Origin: Takashimella koratensis
Lineage: Eukaryota > Basidiomycota > Tremellomycetes > Trichosporonales > Tetragoniomycetaceae
Assembly: GCA_003116875.1 (NCBI GenBank)
Contig: BCKT01000015.1
Coordinates: 620,001-684,000, forward strand
Reading direction: 5' to 3'
Length of the DNA stretch: 64,000 bases
This document shows positions 33,562-45,169 of the stretch, piece after piece; position 1 is the stretch's first letter; the number at the start of each line of letters is the position of its first letter. Both the position numbers and the translations under genes were made by a program. The notes under the pieces are model-generated. The model was not told where the DNA came from. It made no database searches and saw only the letters and a program-made list of their open reading frames with translations.

Positions 33562-34851
33562 CTAGTCAAGCTCAATAACGTCCTCCTTCGACTCGACGGC
33601 GGCGGCCTTGGTCTTCTTGCCGCGCTGCTTGGCCGGGAAGCTCTTGGGCGGGTTGACGGCACGGAGCTGGGCGCGGGACAGAGCCGAGGCGCGGGCAACG
33701 GCGGCCTAGTCAAGAGTTAGCACTTGCAACTCATTGTAACGTCAATCACAGCAAGGCGAACGAGGTAGCACAAAACAGCTCGGTGGAGCACCCCAGTTCC
33801 AATGGTGAAAGATGTGCCCGGAAAGCACTATCGCCCGCGGTAGCTGGGAGATGCTACCAAGGCATGGATTTATCCGGACGAAATAGTTCTGGCAAGCCTA
33901 ATACGCTCGACCCTTCATTTGATACGTGATCAAGTCCGGGAAGCTCTAGACGGCTGCTGGGGGTGATCGGAAGATGAAGACGGAGGTAGGGCGAAGAGTC
34001 TCTTGATACCGTCACGACCGACTGTGACCCAGGCACCCCTCTGATAAACCGTCGAGACCCGACATCCACCTTTCCGCGTTCTCCTCCGACACCAAACCGC
34101 ATGATGACCTCTGGAATTCCAAGTCTGTCTAGCCCATTCACTCACCTGACGGAGGTCGGCACGGTAACCCTTGCCGGCGGTCTCGGCAGCGGCAATCTTG
34201 TTGGCGCGACGGGGACCGGTGGAGCGGCGGAGGGTAGTCGACGAGCGGGCGGAAGCGACCTGGTTAGGGGTAGCGTCGGCCTTGATCTTGGTGATGTGGA
34301 TACCACCCTCAGCGGTCGCGTTGATCGAGACGACCTTGGAGTTGGCAAGACCAGAGTATTTGAACGAGTGGAGGTTGAGGAGGTTGCCCTGGGTTCGTTA
34401 GTGATTTGTGACAATAGATGATGGCGAGCGACTCGCGAGGGCTCTTTTTCACACGACCTTTCCCGTCATGTTCTGCTTCCTCCAGAGAAACCTCCACTAC
34501 GCCCCCTCTTCGTCGCCGTCTCAAGCGCAACTCTGCCTTTTACTGAACTCCTACCGAGCGATATCCCTTCAATCGCTCAAACTCCCCAATCCCACCTTCA
34601 CCTCAAGCCCACATCTCTCACCCATCCCACCTTGCTTCTCCCCTCTCCTCTACCCTGTTGCACCACACCCTACCCTCTACGACTCTCCATGTCAACCCCA
34701 TCCAACCTCTCTTCGACTTCATTCAGACCCTCCCTATACCCATCCTTATCGCGACGCTCACCTTCTCACGGGAGAGGACGGGGCCGTTGCCCGACTTGTG
34801 CTGGAACGAGTTCCACTTTCGGAGGAGAAGCCACTGGAGGTCGTTGGACAT
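33562..34851 (-). CDS. RPL28: 60S ribosomal protein eL28
   Basis: Exons 34851-34762, 34388-34146 and 33705-33562 give 158 residues. The N-terminus, SNDLQWLLLRKWNSFQ, and GNLLNLHSFKYSGLAN are hallmarks of eukaryotic eL28. The C-terminal half is Arg/Lys/Ala-rich. The protein is a structural part of the large subunit; it is missing from budding yeast but present in basidiomycetes, animals and plants. Both introns are long for this window (373 and 440 nt), a usual trait of ribosomal protein genes, and could carry regulatory or small-RNA sequence, though I identified none. The C-terminus ends with an acidic ESKEDVIELD. Confidence 0.92.
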
Positions 34852-36185
34852 GGTTGCTCTGTGTGTGTGTGTGTGGGTGGGTTGGTTGGAGGTAGGATGA
34901 GGTTGATCGTTGGTTCAGTAAAAGTGAAAGGGAAAACGAAGGGAGGTGGGATTGCCACGTGGCAAATGAGCCTTGCGAGGGGTGTTTGTGACTGTGGCAC
35001 AAGGCAAGGCTGTCGGACATGACCTTAACGCCGACGCAGACGACCATTTTACTTGGGTATCTTTCATCTCTTCGATTACTCGGTCACCGTCGCCAGGCCC
35101 CGCAGCATCCTTGGTCGCCTAGAGACACCCACGCCTTGATCCCTCCATTCTTGCTTCATCTCCAAGCCCCGTCTACTCTCCTCACCAATCAATCGATTCA
35201 TTCATTCATCTTTGCCAATCTCTTCTCCTTGTCATCTACACTCTTTTCTCTGCTCTCTGCTCTCATGCCGATCCATTCCCTTCTCATCTCTCTGAAACTC
35301 TGCGGATCAATGACCGACCCCAAAGAGTGTCTGACAAAGGTGCTCTGACCCCTTTTACCCAGATTGCCATGGTCGTCGAGCTCCATTCTGTAGTCTAGCA
35401 TACGAGTCTTTAGATCAGCTGATCATCCGACACCTCCTTGCCTTCGCTCACAGTACTACACAACTCACAGACTCACCCTCACTACCCCTCGGATCATCTT
35501 CCCCTGCCTGCCCCTCGACTTCACACGCTCATCCCAGTACACCGGTACATTTCCCGGCCGCCGAGACTCGCCACCTAACCGTCGCCTCCTTTCACTTCCC
35601 GGTTGCCCGCGACCCGAGTTTGATCCTTTCATAGTCTGTAATACTATCTCCGTCTTTCTCTCCCTCCTCCCACGTCACCAACCCTCTCCACTCCTTCTGC
35701 CTTCCCCCTCCTACCTCCCGACCTCCGGATCATCCTCACTGCTAACCCCTGACGTCCGTCGGAACCCGGCCTGAGACGTGCAACACCCTCCCCACCCACC
35801 ATTTTAGAACAAAGCCTACTCACCCGTCCTCTCTCCCTTGCTTACACATTCTCACCCTTTTGCTTACACACGGCAACGGGTTGAGCGTTTGAGCACGGTC
35901 ACGCAGTCTGGTCTAAACCCCAAGCGACACCTAGCGTTTCATCTTGACGGACAAGATCGAGCCCCATTTCCCCCCCCCCCCCCCCTCGGTCTGCGCTCAC
36001 GCCCGAGCTCACAGACAGTTACTTATATATCCAAACGCAGCCAGACCTGGGGGTTACAGATAAAGATCACGACCTACACCTCGACGCGACGTAACGACGC
36101 CTCCGCTCGAGTCATTACCGCGACCTAAACCAACGCCACCCATCGCTGGCTCGATGGGCCCCCTCTGCGCAAAAGAGTAGACACC
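34852..36185. other. Divergent upstream region, eL28 / Ser-Pro-rich protein
   Basis: 1.3 kb, mostly CT-rich on the + strand from 35050 onward, with a C16 run at 35970-35985. No coding domain was recognised. Confidence 0.55.
35970..35985. repeat. Poly-C run, 16 nt
   Basis: Pure C run about 200 nt upstream of the start codon at 36186. Confidence 0.95.
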
Positions 36186-37365
36186 ATGTCAATCTCCACC
36201 ACCAGTCCTTCGAGCCCGGCGCTCACGTTCAGCTCTTCGCCTACCGAGAGTCTTCGACCGGTCAGTCCAGTGCACCTCAACCTCTCATTTTCCTCTTCCC
36301 ACTTCCCCTCCTTGCCTATCACCTAATCCTGCCTGATACCCACCGCACCCCGTTAGACCTACCTGACGAAAACGCTAACCCTTCTCAGTGCCCCTCGCTA
36401 CCTCGCCCTCCCCGTTGCCTCACGCCTTACCCTCATCAACACCTCTTCCCGCACTCGCTCTCTCGTAGTCCCCTGAGCTCCCCGGCAGTCTCACCTGACG
36501 ACCTCGACGACCTCGACCTGGACATGAGCGGCGATGGCGACGTAGCTATCGTCGACTACTTCAACGCCAAGCCCAAGGCTCAGTCGACACCGATCGCCTC
36601 GACCGGTCAAGCGATCATGAGCCAAGAGAGTATCCTCGTCCCGACCCTCTCCCACAGTCCCGTAAGTCTGCATAAACTTCACCAATCCCAACGCATCCTA
36701 ATCAACTTCAGCCCGGGGAGAACACGCCTACCCTTGACCTCCCCCACCGTACAATGAAACGCGCGCGTACCCTCCCTACCTCGATCCGCTCGCGCCACCT
36801 CATCCCCGCGGGTCTAGTCATGTCGACTCTTCAAACCTCTCCTACAGACGTCCATTTCCCCATCCTTCCTCTCTCACCCATGAAACGGTCCCGGACCACT
36901 CCTTCCCCAGCCTCACCGACATTCACCATCGACATTGACGTCGAGTTCGCGCGGGCCGATTCGAGGCGAGTGAGGCCGGAACCACTGGTTATACGTGCGC
37001 ACCGACCGCGTAGTCCTGATCTTGCGCGTACACCTGGAGTCGCGATGAGGTCAGCGAGCACGGCGGTGCCCATGTCGATTCCGGGCCTGTACGTGGATGA
37101 CACCGAGGTAGGGGTTGCAGGTGGTAAGGGAGGGGTGAGTAGGGGACAGAGATCAGCGTCAGTTGTGGGTGAGAGAACGGTGAGGTGGGTCAACAGTGGT
37201 CAGTTGAGTGGGAGTGGGAGTGTCCCTCTGCCTCGAACTCCAGGCAGCTCGAGCGAGAGCACGCCTCTGGCCACGGCGAGGACGGTGGTTGCAAGGGACC
37301 GAGATGGGAGGAAAGGCGATACGAGTGACGGTGTACAGGATACAGAGGATATGTTTATAGACTAG
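36186..37365 (+). CDS. Orphan Ser/Pro/Thr-rich protein, possible phosphoprotein
   Basis: Exons 36186-36260, 36389-36661 and 36712-37365 give 333 residues; frame is kept across both introns although the first donor is the weak GTCAGT. No globular domain was recognised. Many Ser-Pro and Thr-Pro dipeptides are seen (for example TSPSSP, SRSPLSSP, LPLSPMKRSRTTPSPASPT), several followed by basic residues as in CDK sites. Short basic patches such as MKRARTLPTS and MKRSR may be nuclear localisation signals. An acidic run, DDLDDLDLDMSGDGD, lies near residue 65. This composition fits a nuclear, cell-cycle-phosphorylated regulator, but that is inference. Low complexity makes exon 1 the least certain part. 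Confidence 0.6.
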
Positions 37366-37796
37366 TGACCAGAGTGAGACTGAAACGGTGCCACTGTATA
37401 TGCATATGAATGACGGCACGATTTCAGGCTCAGTCGCGCTCTTCCTCTTGGTTTGATCCCGGGTGCCACGCCTTTCTGCCTGTCTGTGCTGGCCCCTGTC
37501 CCCTGATCCCTCATTCGCTCACCATCCACCACGTCGACCTCCTCCTTCCCAACCCACCACCACCACCACCACCACCACCACCACCACCACCACCCATCCA
37601 CCCCTCCCTCGACACCGTCTCAACCTCTGCACCACTCGCGGGACGATAAACCAGCCGAGGACTCTGCTCTTGTCTCTTCCCCTCCCCCGCTCTCCGCCCG
37701 CTGCCTGAAAAGCGCAAGCAAGCGCACCGCCTAGCCCCCTCCGCTCTCCCCGAGCACCCATTCACCCTCTCTCCTCCCAACTTCCCCACCCTCAAC
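37366..37796. other. SEC27 upstream region
   Basis: 431 nt with a (CAC)n tract at 37555-37593, followed by a CT-rich leader up to the ATG. Confidence 0.6.
37555..37593 (+). repeat. (CAC)13 tract upstream of SEC27
   Basis: Thirteen pure CAC units on the sense strand, ending about 204 nt before the SEC27 ATG. Confidence 0.9.
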
Positions 37797-40700
37797 ATGG
37801 TATGTTCGCCAAGCTGCTCGTGCCCATGCTATCTTGGCTGACCATCTTGTGCTTCCCTCTCGTCGCCTTGCTCGCGACACAGCCGATGCTCCTTGATATC
37901 CAGGTCTGTTAACCTGCTTGATCCTTGCACGGGAACCAGCTAACATCCCACAGCGCAAGCTTCTCGCGCGGTCAGACCGAGTCAAGGCGGTCGACTTTCA
38001 CCCTACTGAGCCACATGTCATCTGCGGGTTGTAGTGAGTTTGGCCTTCAATCTCCCTCCCCAAGACAAGTTGTCACGGAGCGGGAAATGAGCCAGCTTGA
38101 ACTCCTGCTGATGTACCGCAGCAACGGTCAAGTCAAGATCTGGGACTACGAGACGCAGACCGACTTGAAGACGTTTGAAGTGACCGATGTCCCCGTACGA
38201 TGTGTCAAGTTTATCGCGCGCAAGAACTGGGCAAGTCTACTCTTACATTCACGCCTAGTCCCACTGCTGACCCGGCACAGTTCGTCGCGGGCTCCGACGA
38301 CTTTCAACTTCGAGTCTACAACATCTCGACCGGCGAGAAGATCACGTCGTTCGAGGCGCACCCAGATTACATCCGATGTCTCACTGTCCACCCTACGCTC
38401 AGTCTTATTTTAACGGGCAGTGACGATATGACCATCAAGTGTTGGGACTGGGAGAAGGGCTGGCGCTGTGTCCAGGTGAGCCTTGCTTCAAAACAAACGC
38501 TGACGGCAGATCTTCGAGGGCCACACGCACTACATCATGGCTCTCGCGTTCAATCCCAAGGACCCCCAAACGTTCGCCTCGGCGTGTCTTGATCATACTG
38601 TCAAAGTCTGGTCACTCGGTTCCCCGGTCCCCAACTTTAGCCTCGAGGCGCACGAGAAGGGCGTCAACTATGTCGACTACTACCACGGCGGTGACAGGCC
38701 GTACATCGTCACCACTGGCGACGACCGGTACGTCAGCACCTCTTCTATCTGCTAACCCTCCAGCCTCGTCAAGATCTGGGACTACCACGCGAAATCCTGC
38801 GTCCAGACCCTCGAGTCTCACACTGCCAACGTCTCATTTGCCATCTTCCACCCGTCTCTCCCTATTATCCTCTCGGGATCCGAGGACGGCACGATCAAGA
38901 TCTGGCACTCGTCGACGTACCGCCTTGAGAACACGCTCAGCTACGGCCTCGAGCGCGCGTGGTGTGTCGCCTACCGCAAGGCCGGCAACGAGGTTGCCAT
39001 TGGCTTTGACGAAGGCGCTGTCGTCGTCAAGGTGGGTCAACTTGCTCTACTTTGCTAACCTCAGCTTGGCCGGGACGAGCCATCCGTGTCAATGGACGCG
39101 TCCGGAAAGATTGTCTACGCCCGCAACACTGAGATCCTGACTGCCAACGTCTCAAACGTCGGCGCGGACGGCGAGACCGTCACTGATGGCCAACGCCTTG
39201 TCGTTCCCCTCCGCGACCTCGGCACGACCGAAGTTTACCCCCAGTCCCTCCAGCACAGCCCCAACGGACGGTGAGTTGCCCCTACCATCATAGCTAACCC
39301 TAGATTCGTGACCGTTTGCGGTGACGGCGAGTACATCATCTACACCTCCTTGGCATGGCGCAACAAGGCCTTTGGCAGCGGTACTTCCTTTGCCTGGTCC
39401 AACGACTCTAACACTTATGCTGTCCTCGAGTCCAAGTCTAAACTCCGCGTCTACCGCAACTTCAAGGAACGACCGGGACTCATCAAGGCCTCGGGCGGGT
39501 GGAACGTCGAGGGTATCCACGGCGGGACTTTGCTCGCTGCTCGTGGTGCCGGCTTTGTCCTCTTCTGGGATTGGGAAACGGGAGCGATCGTTCGTCGTAT
39601 CGAAGTCGACGCGACCAATGTCTCCTGGTCGGGCTCGGGTCAGCTCGTCGCTATTACCGCTGAAGACTCGTTTTACATTCTCAAGTTTGACCGCGACGCG
39701 TACACTGCGCGCCTCGACACTGGCGAGGACCTGGGCGATGAGGGCGTGGAAGAGGCGTTTGAAGTCGTTGCCGAGGTCTCCGAGGCGTAAGTCAACCCAA
39801 ATACTGAAACTAACGACAGGGTGAAAACGTGCCGATGGGTGGGCGACTGCTTCATCTACACCAACACGACCAACCGACTTGTCTACTTGATCGGTGACCA
39901 AACTCACGTCATCAACCACTTTGACCAAGGAATCTACCTCCTCGGGTACTTGCCGACTCACAACCGCGTCTACGTCACCGACAAGGATATGAACATTTTC
40001 TCCTATGGCCTCTCGCTCACGGTTGTAGAGTACCAGACGGCGATCTTGCGTGGAGAGATGGACGAGGCGGCAAGGATCTTGCCTACTGTCCCAGCCGACC
40101 AGCGTAACCGCATTGCCCGTTTCCTTGAGGCTCAGGGTGAGTTTGGTCGAAACAACGAGGGAAGAAATGCTAACGCTTCCCAGATCTCAAGGAGCTCGCA
40201 CTGACCGTTTCGACTGACGCGGACCACAAGTTTGAGCTCGCCATCTCGCTCAACGACCTCGAGACTGCTCTCTCGCTTGTCCGAGCCGCTCCCGAGGTCG
40301 GCTCGCAGCCCAAGTGGCGAATCGTCGGTGACAAGGCTCTCGCCGCGTGGCAAGTTGACCTTGCCCAAGAGGCGTTTGAGAAAGCCGGCGACCTCGCTGC
40401 GTTGTTGTTGCTCTACACGTCGCTCTCTGACCGCGCCGGGATGGAAAAACTCGCCAAGCTTGCGCTTGAAAAGGGACAAAACAATATCGCTTTCGCGGCG
40501 TTCCTCCAACTCGGAGACAGCGCGAGCTGCGTCGACCTTCTGGCCAATACTGCTCGACTTCCCGAGGCGGCCTTGTTCGCGCGGACTTACAACCCGGCTC
40601 AGGTCGGCGGGATCGTCAAGAAATGGAAGGCCGAGTTGGCGGATAAGCCCAAGATTGCAGACACGATTGCCGAGCCCGAAGAGGATAAGGAGTTGTTTGA

Positions 40701-41113
40701 GGAGCTCGCGAACGGGGCTGTGGTCGGTAACGGGGAGGCACACGAAGGTGGGCACACGGGGAAACTGGACAGTGAAGGGAGCGGGGTGATGGTTGAGGCG
40801 GAACATGAGGAGGCAGCGGCAGCGGCGTCGACAACGGCAGAGGTAGTGGATAAAGTGAAGGAGAAAGTGTCAAGCGCCGTCGACAAAGTCACAGAGCCCG
40901 TAGAGGGTTTGGTAGATAAAGTCAAGGAGCTGGCCGTTGGTGGTGAGTCGGAGTTTGGGCAAAAGGGCGAATGTAGAGATGAGAAGCTGACGAGGTGATT
41001 TCTTTCTAGATGACGAGGACAAGGCGGAGGAAGACGCAGGAGCCAACGGGGACGCAGTACCATCGACAGGCGGAGGTGGCGGAGGCGGCAAGAAGAAGAA
41101 GAACAAGAAGTAG
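37797..41113 (+). CDS. SEC27: COPI coat beta' subunit
   Basis: Twelve exons: 37797-37799, 37883-37903, 37954-38033, 38122-38230, 38281-38475, 38510-38727, 38764-39031, 39065-39270, 39304-39786, 39820-40136, 40184-40942 and 41010-41113, giving 920 residues. The N-terminus [19 protein letters not shown] is diagnostic. Two WD40 propellers follow ([59 protein letters not shown]). Then comes a TPR-like alpha-solenoid ([15 protein letters not shown]). The C-terminus has a long acidic/Lys region ending KKKKNKK. In coatomer it binds cargo KKxx signals for Golgi-to-ER transport. Exon 1 is the ATG alone. Intron 4 begins with GC (GCAAGT), a GC-AG intron. The C-terminal acidic/Ala extension is variable in the family. 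Confidence 0.95.
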
Positions 41114-41593
41114 TAGTCCCCTTTCGTCCCCTCCCCCAGTGACTTGAACGCACTAGTTGTTGGGGTTTTATCTCTGTCTGCGCTGGAGTATGATGATTCA
41201 TGATTTTCTTTGACGGAGGCGAGTGGGAGAGGTCTGGGCAAAGCGAAGAAATTACACTGCTGCTGCTTTTTTTTTTTCTTTTTTGATCTCTTTTCTTATC
41301 CTTCTTCTTCTTCTTCTTCTTCTCATATCACCTTTTTACCATTCTTGTAAACTCTTCCCTTACCTGATCTCTTGCCCTTGCTCCTTTTCTCTCTGCCCTC
41401 TCTCACACTTTCGCTTTGCTCATACACCGAGCTCACACCTTTCCAACCAAACCTCAATCTCTACCGACCGACGCCCTTTTGTCTCCAAACCTACAACCTA
41501 CCCGTCCTATCTTCCTACCGTCTATACTACACGTCCTGGCATGAACCCAAAGAATGAACTCAATGGCCCAAGATAGTCAGTCTTTCCCTCTGG

Positions 41594-41626
41594 CAAGAAC
41601 CCGCAAGAACCCGCAAGAACCCGCTA
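41594..41626. repeat. Tandem 10-bp repeat (CAAGAACCCG), three units
   Basis: Three near-perfect copies followed by a diverged fourth (CTAGAAT). Confidence 0.85.
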
Positions 41627-41991
41627 GAATGCTAGTTACTGTGGATCTGGAGAGGTAGATGGAGATGAGATGGAGACGGGTCTTGTCTCCGCCACGGCCG
41701 ACCACGATCCGACCTCCCTCCCGACTGACCGCCCAGAACTAGTCTGCACAACGTCTTTTACCCGGTGCCACATCTTTCATCGGACCCTTCGGACTCGAGA
41801 TCCACTTGTCCTCACTTTCCTCTACTCTTCCCTCGACTTCCCTCTACTATCTACTCTACTCTACTCCCCACCTCGCATCGGCGCTACCTATATCAGCTGA
41901 GACTTCTCTACCGACCGCTCTTGAACCTTCGTCGTCGTTGTTGAAGACTCGTTCAAGGTTGATCCCTCGACTGTCTCTTTGAGACATCACC

Positions 41992-42040
41992 GACATCATC
42001 GACATCACCGACATCATCGACATCACTGACATCACCGACC
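41992..42040. repeat. Tandem 9-bp repeat (GACATCAYC)
   Basis: Five to six units with alternating ACC/ATC endings, 75-120 nt before the start codon at 42114. Confidence 0.85.
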
Positions 42041-42113
42041 TTGAAAGTCTATCCCCTTCACCCGTCACCCTTCACCCGTCACCCGTCACTCGCTCTTTCT
42101 ACACCTGACCACC

Positions 42114-43026
42114 ATGCGACCTACTCACCCTCTCCCCGTCTCTCGCTCGCTCCGCCTCCTCTCTTCCTTGCCTACCCTCCCAGTCCGTCCTATCCCTTCG
42201 CTGCCCTCTCGCCTTTCCTCAATCCCCTCTCGTCCCATCCCCTACCTCTCTCGACCACTCTCCACATCCCCTAGGTCTTTCCGCGCCCCCGCTCCATCCA
42301 GCGTAGGGACTCACGCTCATTCTGCCGGCGGACCAGGATCCAGCAGTCCCGCAGCGATCGGTGCCTCGGGTCCTTCCGGATTAGGAGGATCCGTAGGGAC
42401 TGCAAGTGCGAGTGGAAGTATGAGCGGAGGAGCAGGAGGAGGAGCTGGAATCCCAGGAGGTCCAATCGTTCCACCTCGACATCAGACACCGAAAAAACCT
42501 AGTGCTTATGCGGTTTGGTATCGTGAGATCGTCCCGGGTAAGTCTCTATCGTCTAAACTCTTTGTTTCTTAATTCCTTCATATTATCGTGCTGACTCCTC
42601 TTCTTATCCTCACTCGCTTTTATCTCATCCGTTTTGTCATGTCCTTTCATGTCATATCACGTCCTGTTCGCGCTCTCCGTCCCTCCTTCCCTCCCCTTCT
42701 TCCTATCTCGCTCGGTATCGTTCGCTCGTTCGCTTCGGTGGGAGACAGCCATGATCCCCGTTTTCCTAATCGGCACCACCGTCTTCCTCGCTCTTTCCCT
42801 TGCTCGGACCCACCTCTCCCATGCCCGTTCCTTATCCGATTCCGCACACCGTATCTCTGAGCTCGAACACGAACTTGCCCGTGTCCAAGCAGACCAGAAA
42901 CGAGCGAGGGAGAAGGAGAGAAAGGAGAGGGAGAGGATATTGCCATTGGTTGTGGAAAGAGTGTTACAGAAGGTAGGAGCGTTGACTGCGACAGAGGAGG
43001 AAGAGGAGGAACCGTTGCTTGTTTGA
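42114..43026 (+). CDS. Probable mitochondrial membrane protein, unknown function
   Basis: Exons 42114-42537 and 42749-43026 give 233 residues. The N-terminal 60 residues are rich in Arg, Ser, Pro and Leu without acids, a good presequence. A Gly/Ser/Ala-rich stretch follows. At the splice junction lies KKPSAYAVWYREIVP, then one membrane segment, MIPVFLIGTTVFLALSLA. After it comes a charged predicted coiled coil (RISELEHELARVQADQKRAR) and an acidic C-terminus. The YAVWYREIVP-membrane segment-coiled coil layout looks conserved and suggests an inner-membrane protein with a matrix- or IMS-facing coiled coil, but I recognise no named family. Confidence 0.75.
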
Positions 43027-43317
43027 TCCTTTGATCTGAATGTCACCGATAAGAAGCATCGGTCTGAGTGACGTGCCTCAGAGAGCGAGAGAAGAGGGGG
43101 AAGGGGAAGGGGAGTGTGGGGAGTATAGATGAATAGTCGGCGTTAGTGATTGCTCGTCTACGCACAGAACTCGTAGTTCTATCTCTGGACCAGTGGAGAC
43201 ACCACATTGTTCTCCTTATTGCTCGTGATATAACACAGGTCAGATGCATCACGCTACTCGCTGCTTTCTGTGAAAACCAATTTTCACTCGACCAATTGCC
43301 CTTGACCTATTCTACAC

Positions 43318-44874
43318 CTATTCCATGACCACATCATCGGCCGGTGCATCTGCTGGCGCCCCACCTTCGGCCGCTGCCGCCCCCGTTGCCGCCTCAGTTC
43401 CTGCGGCGGCCTCACCTTCCTGCGCCTCCTCTTCCACTGGCCCATCCTCAGGCTCTCCTCGGCTCCTCCTCCACGCACGCAAAACACCATCTACATGCTC
43501 GTCCTCCCAAACGCGAAAGTACCCTCGCCTCGCCGCGCCCGAGATGGAGACGTTATCGACCCCTTCAGCGGGTGGACCGATAATCGCAATCGAAGTGTTG
43601 GCGATCGTCAGGTGTTTGTCTTGCTGCAAGGTATCGGCGAGCGCGGAGAGGCCGTGGTTGACCAAAGTCGGGAGGTCGGCTGTGGTACAAGAAAGGTGAA
43701 GGTAGAGGGGAAATTGATTGTTAGCGGATAGGTCAAGGTAAGATTGGTGATCATTCATGGCAAGGTCGGTGACCACTTACAGTTCTCAAATGAGGCAAAG
43801 TTCTGCTCAAGATAGGTCTTGGCGCTCTGGCTCCGGGCTCCGATGGAGTGGGCATAGTACTCGAACGCAGTGCCCGCGGGCGAGAACTCGAAGAGGTGCG
43901 GACCGGTCTCCTAATGGAATATGGTCAGCCACTTTCAAGTGATTAAGTGATCCGTCGAAGCTGATGCAGATGGCACTCTGGATAAGGGAAGAAGGGCCAC
44001 TTACGTCTTCGCCAATGACTAGGAAGCCGACACCATAAGGTCTCCGACCGTACACCTGGGTATTGTTCTGCGCCTCTGCGGTGGTCAATCAAAACCTTGA
44101 TCAGCTCGCGTCATAAGGAATTTGATTTGTCCGAGGAGCAGAGGGTGACGTACTGTCTGCGATGCTCTGGACGATGCGCGCGATAGGAACGGGACGACCG
44201 TAAAGCATTCGAGAGGACATGGCCTGCTGGCGCATCGAGTTGCTGCGGGAGGAATCAGCTCGTGCTCTATTCAGACACAGGTAAGCTGCTAAAAACCTAC
44301 CTCAGGACACGGGCGTCACTGGTCAAACCAGCGATGGCGACACCGACATGGTCGTCGATTCGGATCAACTTCTTCTGATAGGTCGCGAGCTCTCCGGTCG
44401 ATCGCTGAATCCGTCAGTACCCGCATCATTACGGAGGAGATATAAATAAAATGGATGGCCCCTCTAAGCTAGAGATGGTAGGAGGGAGAAAAGGAAGATT
44501 TGAGAGGCGAGAGAAGCCTAGACTCACCTTGAGAGTAAGGAGGACAGCGTGGGTGGACGAACGGAGCCCGATAGCCGCAGAACCTTGTTTAACAGCCTCG
44601 AGCGCGTACTCGACCTGGTGCAGCTTGCCTTGTGGCGACTGTGGGCGGTCAGTACTGACAATAGCTGTTGATAAAAGACGGGCTGATACAAGGGCGGTTG
44701 ACAAGGGTTGGAGACTGAGGGAGGTAATGGGAGCTTGTGGGAGGTTGTAGGCTAGGGAAGCCGTAACGGAGACTCACGAAAGTGGTGTTGTCTGAATCGT
44801 ACGAGTTGCGGAACTGTCAAAGAGTGTCAGCGGGTGCTCAGGAGGGTCTGAAGATCGATAGCTGTATTTACCAT
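43318..44874 (-). CDS. PRE5: 20S proteasome alpha6 subunit
   Basis: Exons 44874-44872, 44813-44778, 44638-44528, 44404-44301, 44242-44154, 44075-44005, 43910-43781 and 43679-43318 give 301 residues. The N-terminus [19 protein letters not shown], then [19 protein letters not shown], is the alpha6 (PRE5/PSMA1) signature. [17 protein letters not shown] and [13 protein letters not shown] confirm it. Alpha subunits form the outer rings of the 20S core and gate substrate entry. The first exon is the ATG alone. About 60 residues of Ala/Gly/Glu-rich tail extend beyond the usual C-terminus, making it longer than yeast Pre5 (234 residues). Divergent from NIP7 over 295 nt. Confidence 0.95.
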
Positions 44875-45169
44875 GGTGCCGAGTTGGGGGAGAGGTCTCG
44901 TTGGTGAGGAGATGGAGGATGATGAACGAGCAGAGATTGAGGGACTGACCCAAACGACGAAGGACGCGCGAGTGTCATTCAAGGGCGAGATCACGTGATA
45001 TCTCCCCTGGTCTATTCCTTTATGTCTTACCTGATTCTACTTTGTGGCGCACCGGCACCGGGTCATATGGGCTGAAAAATTACGGTTGTGATAATTTTGC
45101 AAACCACCTTTGTGCACTCGCGACTTCATCCATACCACCATCCAGTATCATCAGTACGATTCGACGAGT
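44875..45169. promoter_or_regulatory. Shared divergent promoter, PRE5 / NIP7
   Basis: 295 nt between the two ATGs. I looked for the yeast proteasome element GGTGGCAAA and did not find it on either strand. Confidence 0.5.

Larger units (their letters stand above)
41114..42113. other. Intergenic region with short tandem repeats
   Basis: 1 kb, strongly CT-rich, between SEC27 and the next + strand gene. It holds two small tandem repeats (41594-41626 and 41992-42040) and repeated TCACCCGTCAC units at 42057-42093. No gene was seen. Confidence 0.6.

Noticed and set aside
44875..45169. Proteasome-associated control element in the PRE5 promoter
   Set aside because: Looked for GGTGGCAAA; only TTTGCAAACCACC near 45095 is remotely similar, not a match.
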